Assembly (NCBI GenBank): GCA_947095585.1
Contig: OX352762.1
Coordinates: 30,046,669-30,110,668, forward strand
Direction: 5' to 3'
Source: Nephrocerus scutellatus
Taxonomy: Eukaryota > Arthropoda > Insecta > Diptera > Pipunculidae
Length of the DNA stretch: 64,000 nt
The position numbers and the translations under genes were made by a program. How positions within the stretch are numbered: position 1 is the stretch's first letter; the number at the start of each line of letters is the position of its first letter. Shown here one piece after another: positions 23,904 through 35,900 of the stretch. The notes under the pieces were generated by a model. The model saw nothing but the letters and a program-made list of their open reading frames with translations, had not been told where the DNA came from and ran no database searches.

Positions 23904-26900
23904 TGGCCAAATCTTGTGATCAATTTTTAACCCACTTCCTACAGTCCGATTTTATTGAAATTTTGCACACATGTATACCTCCCAAGAGAACACTTTCTAT
24001 TAAAATTTGAGGCCCCTCGGGCCGCGGGGTCGGGGGGCTCCCATACAAATATTTTACAAAAATAACCCGATTTTCTTTAAATTTTGTACACATGTGTGTC
24101 TTCGATGCAAAACACTTTTTGTAAAAATTTGGAGCGATCGGCCCCTTGGGGACCCCAATACACAATTTTTAAATATCGCTATATCGCATCAGATCACGGC
24201 AAAGTCTGAGCTCTGTGCTTTGCGAGCAGCGCTGTTCGCTGCCGCTGCGTCATTTGGTGAATGATTTTGCCACAAAACGAGCACGCAGTGTGTGTGTGTG
24301 TGTGTGTGTATCCCCGATTAGAGAATTTACTAGAAAAATTTTAATTTTTATGGGTTGTTTTTTTGATACATGTTTGTCGATCTTGCGACTCGTAACCTGG
24401 TTTTGGCGTTCGGTACTTAGCTTTGCTATTAGTATCGAAGGTGGTCAGCTGTTGTGCTAGTTTTGCGCTTGGGCTGGGTTTCCCTGGTTTAGACTCGTTG
24501 TTAGGTCCAGCTTTCGCTACCTCTGTTCTACTTCTCTACTTTTGTAGAGCCAATTTACTTTGTAGTTGGAGCCCTTGGGGTTCTCCGCTATTTTGGGAGA
24601 GGCCGAGACTGTTAACTGCAGATGGTCGTTCTCCCTGTCCTTGCATGATAGGATCTTCCACTCTTCGTTTCGAAGCTCCTCGTTTTGGACTATTAAGCGC
24701 CTGATAATTTTTTCGTTCGTCTCATTCCTACAGTGAGGAAGATAGACAAAGAAAATTTGATGGCGAGGAATTTCGTCCTCCCCGACAATCTTAGGAGTTG
24801 CATTTGCCCTTTGGCTTTACACTGGGAACCAACTTGGGTAGCTATGCTGCCGTGTCATCATCCGCGCATGACATCCACCCATGTCTGATGCTGCAGCCCA
24901 GAAAATTAGGGCTAATACTATCAGTGGGGAGCTCTGCCACCGCGTCCATGATGTTATCTTGGATCGTAGCCATTTGAGTCGCCTCCAGTTTGACATCAGG
25001 AAAGCCTTGGTCGGTGATTGTCAACCTGATTGCCTTCATGATGTCACTGTAGCGTGGCGCTTTTTGCAATCCGCCCGCTGCCTCTTCCGCTGAACCAGTT
25101 GTTTAGGTTAGTCGGTTTCTCGGCTACTTTGAGGGTGAACTTGTTTTAGTGTTGTTGTGACCGGCCTGTCTTTAATATTTGCCTGGCACTGGTCTAGTGC
25201 CTCGTCGTGGGAGAGTCCCGTCCTTTTTAGGAAATTTAGTCGTTTACTTGCGGCACCGCTTAGTTGTGGTATTTTTCTCCTGCTGTCTTCAAGTTCCAAG
25301 CTCGTGAGTCCGTCCCTTATGTCTGACGTAGTTGATGTGGATACATTGTCCGTGCATTTTCGCACACTGGAGCCTTGTGCAGAGACATAGTCTACGGTGA
25401 TATTGCTAGACGCGTCTGTGACGTCATAATCTGTTGTTGCGTTATCACTCTCGGAAGTAGGGCCTTGGGGATTGGCTTCCGAGACTGGTGCGTTTGGAGG
25501 AGCACCGGCTTTTTTTTTTGTACACTATCCATGAGTTACGTTTAGTGAGGAAGGGGAAGGTCCACCACTGCAGAGCCTCTTGCTCTTAAACCGGAGGGTG
25601 CCTGTTATCCGGAGCTCCGTGCTAACGACCAAATTCCTCATGGCCATTCATACCTCAGCGCACGTGTCTCACCTTGGATTGAGGATTGTTTATTGAGGCT
25701 CTCTCCTCTAGATCCGTTGAATTCTGCTAGACAGGGTCACCTCGTGTAGGATGGGCATTATAATATTCCCGTTCAGGAGTATTGCAGCGAAAGAGGCTAT
25801 GTATTGCGCGCTGTCGTTGCCGGATCCTAGGGAGTCTGAGGAACATCATGAATGTTTTTATGGAACCTCTATCTCTTTTAAGGCTCAAATGTCTTAACAG
25901 CATTTTCCATGAAAAGTATTAACTCGGCCAATCATATAGTGATGCTCTTCTGGTCTGCAATTTGTCTTGACAGCTCTTTTGTTGCTTGTCTATCAGTTTC
26001 ACACTAATAGGCATTACATCTGCTGGATAGAATTAAAATATCTCTCTCTTTGTTTCTGTTCAGAAAACCGAACCCGTTTTCTTATCAAAATGGCGAAGAG
26101 CAACAAAATGTATTCGATTTAGATCAACCTACCTTAGTGGGAGTGAAACAGCGTGTTATATCGCGCTTCTCGGTACTTTAGTACAAAACAACATCACACG
26201 TCACGTCTGGTTAATATGGATTTTCACCACAAAAACTCTGGCACATTGACAGCTTAACGTGGTTTCAGTTTCGGTTTTGCTTTCAGCTAGCAAATGTAAA
26301 GAGCTTATGCTCGTAAGTGACTGTTTGTCGTACCTCATCATTAGCGTTATTCAACAATCTAATGCAGTTTTGAAGAAGCAAAGGAAACAAGCAAAAAAAA
26401 TAACAGAAAATCTGTATAGGTATTATAACATTAGAGTTATTCACTAAAACAAAATGTAAAGGCTAAAATTAGTCAAAAATGTAAAAAATGCCCAAACATC
26501 TACTTGAGAAGATCTTTCTAAACTTTTGAATTAATTTCCTTAACAATGCTATTTGGAGTACAAAAATATATTGTTCGTCACATGAACTGTAAATGGTGGC
26601 AAAACATCGTATTGATTGATGCGCGAGACAGATATGGTAATTTCTGTCTGTTAACCTCAAGCTAACCACAAGGGATGTAATTATTCTTGTTGTGAGTTTG
26701 TTATGGCATCCCATTGTTATTTCAAATTGTGGAATTAAATCATCTGGTACATAGTTGCAGTTTTTGTTTTGGTTTTTTTTTTAAACATTTATTATTTATA
26801 TTTCCTTATTTCGACAAACATATTGAAAGCTGCATTGTCCAAATTTGAACTAGACAGAGTAATGTCTGTCATGCGTTATACATCAACTATTAAGGTAACT

Positions 26901-29900
26901 ACTATAATTAAAGTTTTTTAATTGATTTAAATCAATTCAAATTGACAATGATTCCGATGCCCCAGTGACATTTCAAGTTCGTTAGCACGCATTTGGACGA
27001 AATAATTTTCCATTTTTCTAGGTTACATTTAAAGTTTAAATTACATTGATTATTATTAATTTCTTAAGACTTTTATTAACATTTTATTTAATTGTATTGC
27101 TTATTTATTTAATTGTTTTTTAAAAAATAATAACTATCAAAGCAAAACAATTATGTTTTTTTGCCTTGATAATGGTCAGCAAGACCGAAATATTGGCAAA
27201 TATTATTATTTTTTAAGTTACAATTATAAGCAATACAATTAAATAAATTTTAAAGTTTAATAAAACAATGAACAAATAAAAAATTAAAAAAATTAACAGA
27301 CATTCACCTTTTCGTCCACACTTGCGCTAAATTTGAACCCTAATAAACCCAACCCAATAAAAATATATATTTTGATGTAAATTCTTCGGAGATGCACATT
27401 GTGCAAAGTTTTAATAAAATCGGGTAAATTTTGAAGAAGTTTATATGGGAGCACCTTGACTATGGGGCCCGATCACTTCCAAATTTTTATAGAAAGTGTT
27501 GTCATCGAAGATACTCATGTTTGCAAAGTTTGGAAAAAAACGGGTCTTAGGAAGTGGATTAAAAATTTATCACAAGGTTAGGCCAGCCAGCCAGCCAGCC
27601 AGCCACAAAACAAACAAACACATCCGAATATAGAGAATTTAAAAAGTCCAACTATGACTGGTATTTCTCACAACAATAAAACAGTATACTTTTAGCATAT
27701 TTTGAATTCATTTCTTTGATTTGCATGTGTTTTTATTTTTCTGCGTTTATAGTAGAAATGTCGTTTGGTGTCGACGGCAACCAAAGCATTGAACAACAAG
27801 TTGGCACAACATTCTGCCATTTGTTGGTCAGTAGAGGTTTTTTTTAGCTAGTGCTGTATTGCAAATCCAAATACGACTCGATATCATACTAGATGCTCCA
27901 TGCTAATCTAGCATGTGGCTCATTCTTGAGCCAACTACGTCTTGTTTAAAGTTAATTTGCCACGGTTTTTATTTTAATTATATGTATACTTTTGGGCTTA
28001 TTTAAAAATTTACAGCGTGTTCTTACAATTGCGAGTGTTTTTCAGAAAAATAATACCAAATTGATATTAGATAGGGTGCCGTTATGTTTTTAGAAAATGG
28101 TAATACTGCAAATCTCTTTGTCAATCAAAAAGTTTAACCATTTTGGAGGTTATGTAATCTGTCAGTTCGCATTGCAACATTGTTTTTTCTTTCTTGAAAA
28201 ATTGATTTCAGTGAAAAAATGGAATTATCGCGTAAAAAATTTTCGTGTGATGATTTTTTACGATTTTCGAAAGGGGCTAATTCAACAACAGCGCTTCAAA
28301 TCACTTCATTCGACTTTTGGTGAGGCTATAATTGGTACAATGAATTTAAACACGAACGACGTTCACTCAAAGACGAGCCTCGTGAAGGTCGTCCAAAAAC
28401 AGCTATTTTGCCAGAAAACATCGATGCATTTGACTGTCGACGAGTCATGAATATTTGCGTATGAGCCGGAAAGAAAAGGCAATCGACTGTTTGGGTCTTT
28501 CAATTCAAAGAAAATCCAACAAAAGTTGTGCTGCGAGCTCAGAGCGTTGGGAAGCAAATGGTAGCGTGTTTCTTCACGAAAATCGGTCATGTGGCTACTG
28601 TGGCTCTTGAAAATCAAAAGGCAGTCAATTCAGCTTGGTATAAGACCATTTGGTTGCCTGAGGTTTTCAACAAATTGAGAGAAAACAACCCAAAACGGCG
28701 AATCATTTTGCATCGCGATAATGCGACCTCACACACATCACATCCAACACGCGAGTATTTGGGCACTCAAACGATCGAATTGATGGGTCATCCGCCTTAC
28801 AGCCCCGACTTGGCACCCAATGACGTCTTCCTGTTCCCAACAATCAAATATAAGATGCGTAAACAACGATTTTTGTCGCCTGAAGAAGCGTTCAAAAACC
28901 ATGTTTTGGATGAAACATTTTCATTTTGTATTACTTTTTCTATAAACTTTTACGGCACCCCTCGTATTGTTGGACAATATCGTACTATGGATTGATTTTT
29001 CTTTCCTTTTTTATATTTCTTTCATGTGCGCACTTTACACAAACAATCACATTTTTGGGATGGTAATGATTCAATGTTTGTCGAGTTCATGACTTCTTCT
29101 TTTTCTGTATAAGTCAATATTTATACAAACCAATTCTTGTGCATAAATTATAGACGCTTTGCATGAAGAACGTTGTTTTGGTGAAAATAATTTCGCAGTA
29201 ATATTTTAATAAAATGGAATGAACAATAAACAAAGTAAATATACAGAATCGCTTTATGGAAAACAAAAAACAAATCCTGTTGGGTCTCCTATTTAAGAAC
29301 ACATATTTAATCCATAACTGTCCTTTAACTTTATATGTATATATCTAGTTTACTTATCTTATCAATACAAGTATTATTTAATCAAATTCCCTTTATTGGT
29401 TTTTAATCCGAATAATCAACTAGATTCGCTTCATTTTGGCTAGTAAATTAAAGCCACTAATCAGTTTTTTCCGATAGTTCCAAGCTTTCGTTTCAAACCT
29501 AAAAAAATGTGTGCCAAATAAATGTTTTTTTTTTCACTCTACTCAATTAAAAACATACATTTTCCTATTACGACTACTGATTCTGTTTTTTTTTTTGTTT
29601 GTTGTTATTCTACTAAGATACTCGTAATTATTTGATTTTCTGTTTCTTCCGCATCTAGCTGTTGAATAATTTTTAAATGAAAAATTAATGTAGTTGATGG
29701 CGCAGATCTTTAAAATATAAAAATTGCCATGAACTTGAAGCACGGTTGGCCGCATTGTGGTTTTAAACAAGAATATAAAATACTCAAAAAAAAGGTTAAA
29801 TTAAAATAAAAGTGAACCCTTTTGATGCTGCCCCTTAATTTGACGTTTCTGTTTCCCTCTTAGGCGGTTATTTACATAGATTTACAATCAGTGAAATTTC

Positions 29901-32900
29901 CCCATTTCGGCTTTCAACTAGTTGCTGGTCCTAATGCGGTTATATGGCCATTTTTTGTTTATACTTTGCATGCAGATAGAGTTTTTTTCGAAGATTAATC
30001 TAATCATTGTTATCGTTGTGGTTGTCTAGCTATAACGACAGCCATTTAAATTTCATGCCGAAAAAAATAAAATTAAAATTAAAACTCTTCTATTTCGACA
30101 ATTGTGCGGGGTAATTAAATCGTCCTGCCAAAAATTCATAGAAAACTGAAGATTTTTTTATCGTTTTGCTCTAAATGTTTTGTAAGAATGCTTTAAAAAT
30201 GTGTTTTCGGTCAAAAAAACCCAGAATATTAAAATAACTCAAAAAACCGAAAAAGTTAGGTACTACAAAATTCGACATTATTTTGCAATGTGGAGCCAAA
30301 CAAAGCATCGACAAAAATTTCCATCGGGATGCTGTGGAATGTTCGTTCTCAGTAACTCAAGACCGGAAAGTCCGATTCTTTCTTTCGCTAAAACGATTTT
30401 AGAACAATGTGGTGGGTGATTAATTAATTAATCAAATTATGTTTCTAAATCAACGGTTTGAGGTAACTGACAAATTGACACCAAATAAAACAACCCATAA
30501 AAATTAAAATTTTTCGTGTAAATTCTCTAATCGGGGATACACAATGTGCAGTTTGAATAAAATCTGGTAAATTTTTTAAAATTTTTGTTTATGAGCCCCC
30601 CGGTCCCGGGACCCGATCAGTTCCAAGTTTTTACAAAAAGTGTAGTCCATCGGAGATACACATGCGTATAAAATTTGAAGAAATTCGAGTAAATTTTGTA
30701 AAAAATTTGTATGGGAGCCCCCCGACCCCTAGTCCCGAGGTGCCCCAAATTTTAATAGAAAGTATTGTCATCGGAAATTTCAATAAAATCGGGCTTTTGG
30801 AAGTGGGTTTAAAATTGATGACAAGATCTGACCAGCCAGCCAGCCTGCCAGCATGCCGGTCCGCCAGCCACGGTCACGCTAAGTTAATATAGAGAATTTA
30901 AAAATTACCTTTTTTTCTCTAACTTCTTACAGAAATATCAGTTGTAAAAATGTTTATCAGTTGTATAGTGCGGTTGTTACCGACGACAATTTGACATTTT
31001 TTGAGGTATGTACATCTGGTACCTAGTACCAGATATACAAATAAACCAAAAAATCAGTTTATAAAGTTTTGTTTTTTTTTATGTTCCCGATTTTAAGATT
31101 ATTTCATCCAGTCGGACAGGCAAAACCATAAATTTGAAACAAAAGTGAAGCTAGTTAACGCCAGGAACATTGTTGCCGTGTTATCTACAGCAAAATGTTT
31201 TAAAAATATCTCGTAAATTAATGAAACAATCTAAAGCACTCAACCTTGTAACATTTAACATTTAATGAAAATTAATAATAATTTCCTAGGAAAGGACACT
31301 GCGTATACTACATCTTTAACATAGAGTTTATCCTCAAAAATTGTTCAATGCTAGTAAGCACAATAAACTAACCAAAATTTTATTAAAATTAAGTTTATGT
31401 TATTTTCTTAGGTTAAAATAATTACGGAAATGTATTTTTGCTTTTCGAAATCTCTTATAATACTACTTGTATGTTTATTCAATATTCAAAATTATATTGT
31501 AAGATAAGAGTTAGATAAGTGTTTTTCCAAGAAAATTACAAAGCATCCAAGGTTACTTATTATTCTACAAAGTGAGACGCTCTTAATAAACAATGAATAT
31601 AGCAAACTATATTTTTGTCTCGGGAGGGCAGGACCGGACACAGGTTATAGAGCCAAAAGTTATAACGCACCTTTTACCTAAGTATTGATTTGAAGATGAT
31701 AGTGATCACATTTTCGCAGTGTGTACACAATTAAATTTTTATTAAATTCTCACAACATAATTTCGTCCTGGCTCAAAAACCAGACAAATTTTAAATAATG
31801 TATACTGGTAATAATGAATTCTACTGTTTTTTCTTCGGGCGGGTATGCACATACGATGCGTTTACTCCCTTTTCTCTTCTTTAAATTTTGAATGTATCTG
31901 TAGTCGTCCCGTCTAAGGATTTCCTTTCTCTGGACGGTTTGTCTAAAGATGGCAAACAATGCTAAACTATTCATTAAATAGCTGCATGGCGAATGAACTG
32001 ACTGCTGTGACCAGTGTAAACATCAAAAGCAGTGGTATGTGGTGATATACAATCCTGAACCTGCGAACGACGACAACACCCAAATATGGCATCCATCGGT
32101 GGCGGTCCGGATCTCTCGTGGCCATGATGTACACAAACACACGCTACACTGATTTCCATGCTTATCGAGTTGGAAGCGCAATTCTTGGTATCAGCTTCTG
32201 AATCGGAGCCATTTTCATTTCGCTTTCCGTTTCATCTTTTTGTTGAGGAAACTCCAACAAAACGAAGACCGAAAATAGCAAATACTTCCATTCAAACAAA
32301 GTACGGGATACAAATGAGAAAAAGATAATGAGAAAAGGGGGTTGTGCCGCCGCCGACGATTTAACATGCAGAAGGATCGAATAAAATCACCCCAATGTTT
32401 GGGTTGGTTGTTGGTGTTGGCTAGGACGCGAGGGTGGTGGCAGCTAAAGTCCGACCAACCGGCCGGATGGTGGCTGAATTGAATATGGCTATAATACGAC
32501 GGAAAGAGCTTTTTCAACTTCAGTATTTCCACAAAGCTTGAGCAAGCAGCAACCAAACAAGCAGTGTGTTCGTCGTCTGTTCAATAAGTTTTCATTTTCA
32601 CATTTTTATTTCCTATCGCGAGGGTCGTTGTTATTGAATCTGAATCGTCGCTGTAGACATCATATTTTAGTGCAGTTTGCTGGCCACAAAGCCATCTAGC
32701 ATGCTTATCTTAAGTCGTCGGCCTTTTTTTCATGAAAAACGCAAATACCATGCCATAGTATCAGCATTGGAAGCTATCAAAGTATTTTAACCGTTGAAGA
32801 ATGAAAGAAAAAAAATTCCAAATGTATTTAAGAAAGTTATATATCCTACACTAAGAAAAACGAAACGCGGTAAAGTGCGCTAAATCATCATCATCATCGA

Positions 32901-35900
32901 TGTCGGAAATTGTATCGTTATACTGAGCGCGTTGCTGCCTGGTCGTGCGATTGTTGTGCTTTTTACATAAATAATTGGAAAACGGTATTAATGAAATAAC
33001 CAAAAATCAACACAAGTGCAAATCCTTTTACGTTTTTAGCGAATGAAAACCGATAATATTACTGATTTTAAAGAATGTATATAAATATCGTTGTAAAATC
33101 TAAACAACCTAAATCTAAGAATTTCGTTTTTTTGGTTGGGTTTTTCAGCTATGAGGACAGTAGCTTTATATAAGAGTTTTATTTACATTTATTAGATAAA
33201 ATATAGACTTAAGATACATTTTTTATAACATATAAACAATGAAAAAGAAAAAGAATAAAAGAAGATGAGAAAATAAAAAAAGTTAATTAAATATATAATA
33301 TAATAAATTTTATCTCAGATAATATTATTTCCTACTAATTTAAATTGGCATTAAATAAAGATACGTATATATATTTACCGCAGGATCTTCATAATGTACA
33401 TTTACTTTGATATTTGGTCGTGAGTATTCGTATTCATATGAAGGAGCCCTAGTCGTATTGTTAATCTTCAATAAAGCGACATTTTTGTTTAAACCGTGAT
33501 TAAAAAGTTTAGAAAGTTAGTTTCTTGTATTTTTGTTTTAACTCGTAAAATTTAAATAATAAAGAAATACATATTTTTGAAATTTTCTAAACTTTAAAAA
33601 TGTACCTCATTTACAAAACTAGATCCAATTTTCAATCTATGTATATTAAATAATGTCTTCATAGAAAGTAATTCTTAAACAGAAAAGTTTACCTAGTATC
33701 ATATCTATCACCCAATCAGCTGTTAAGAAATTCTTCTTCCCCCCATACAATTTTTCCGATTTCATTTTTATCTCCTTTCAACCAATAATGTGTACATATA
33801 AGTAACATCTTTTCACATTTACACTTAATAATATTTTACTACGATTGTCAGTTGCGAAGTTGTTAAATCTGAAACCCCCAACAGAGATTGTTGTTTGTCA
33901 TCATTATCGTCGCCTGAATGCGATTAGTGTCTTTTTTGTTGTTGTCAAGCTGTGCTCTTGGTAATACAATGGCTCAAGTACCTTCACCACAGCATGCATC
34001 ATTTTTTCATCAAATGTTAACTAAGCATTTTAGCGACGAAAGCTCAAACAATACAAACTCAAATCATATCAGAGAACAAAACCTCCGTTTACACTTCCAG
34101 TGATTATTTTTGCGATGCAAGTGGTATAACACATGCAATTTTTATTCCATTTTTATCACACATCCAGAGCTAACTATGTAATAAATCTCGTACTTTTCCG
34201 TTCACCAACTAAAAAGAGAATTAATCGTGAAGAGGGAAAGGTGGTTGTTTGAATCGATGATGGTAACGCGTTTTATTTACAGTAGGTACCACCCAACCTG
34301 CATTTGAAAACCTTGCTGCATATTTGGAAATGGCGATGCTTTTAATGAAGAACAAAAATGGAACGTATTGATACAAACTCTCCGTATAAGAAGTTTTCAG
34401 TTTTTCCCGGAAAAGCTACCAAGCTTTTGTTTTCTCACCTGATGTCAACACAATGCAATAAAATGCATTTCAATAATATAACTTTAATCCAAAATTCTTC
34501 CTCCTATCTACGATAGCTTGTGTCGTATTATATAAATTTTGCGATATGTGACAGTAATCTTTAAAATTTGTACGTTCAACTTCATAAACAAATGCTTATG
34601 TTTTTCTGAAACCAAATTTACTTTGTAATTAAAATATGTAAATCACATTAAGTTAGCCCATGAGTGCGCCATTTTGATGATCTTAAATGATACTACAGTT
34701 ACTTTTGTCGTCTCTTGCATGAGATAATGTCGATTATCGCATCATAGGGTTGTGCAACACATTTTTTGAGTCAATTTTTGCGCTTCTTCAATAACGTACT
34801 CGTACTCATATAAATAATGTACATATTTACACTATAGAGCAAGGGACTCTCTATTGTGCACTATTGTGTTGTAACTAATACTTGTACTTGAGATGGTAAT
34901 GCTGACGACCATCTTTTTGTGCAATTAATATTTTCCACAATATATGTATTATATTATATTTGTAGTAGGTACTACTCGTATATATTACAATGTACGTATA
35001 CGCAAGTTCAATTACATCGTATACGCAAGTTCAATATCAGATTTCAATGAAAGCATTCTGCTTTTTTTTCATTTCACCTCTCTGTCCTGCCCGCCTTCTT
35101 CTTTGTCAAGCAATTAATTACTTTTACAACGGTTAGTTGTGCAATTTTACATAGTCTTGAAGATTTGTTTAAGACTAGGATTAATACTCGTATATAATCG
35201 TATTAATTTGTATCGATGTTACAATACTTTATCATATTTTTAAGCAAACATTTCTGGCTCTATATCTACCGCAACCCTCTTATCTTTCTAGTTGCTTTTG
35301 AACTTTGCTAATTTCCTGTGTTCCATCTGCAAACCGTGAACAACGAAAATACTTTCACTTTGAAAACTTAACCGGGGTTTTGGGCAAGGTATTTTAGTGA
35401 GCAAATGGATTCATCATTGTTATTAACTCGAACTGATAGTTCGTGATACGAGGAGTGCCGTAAAAGTTTTTATTAAAAGTAATAAAAAATTAAAATTTTT
35501 CATCAAAAATTACTTTATTGCTTTTCAAAATATTCGCCTTTAAGATTATACACGCTCATTTATCGAAAAACTTTTTCCAGTCCGAAAATGATAGCTCCAA
35601 AACATGGTTTTTGAACGCTTCAACCGCTTCTTCAGGCGATAAAAATCGTTGTCCACGCATCTTATCTTTGAACAGGAAGCGGATGAGCCATCAATTCGAT
35701 CGTTTGAATGAGGGAAAGATGAGATGTCTATGCACGCGTGTCTTAAACGACTGCAGTTCATATAAATGCTTCAACATGCCCTGTTTTCGTGAAGAAACAC
35801 GCCCATTTGCTTCCGAACGCTCCGAGCTCGCAGCACAACTTTTGTTGGTTTTTCTTTGAATTGGAAGACCCAAACAGTCGATTGCCCTTTTCTTTCCGGC

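Noticed and set aside
32215..32556. Minus-strand 113-codon ORF
   Set aside because: No domain, no plausible start context and no splice support; composition is only mildly unusual.
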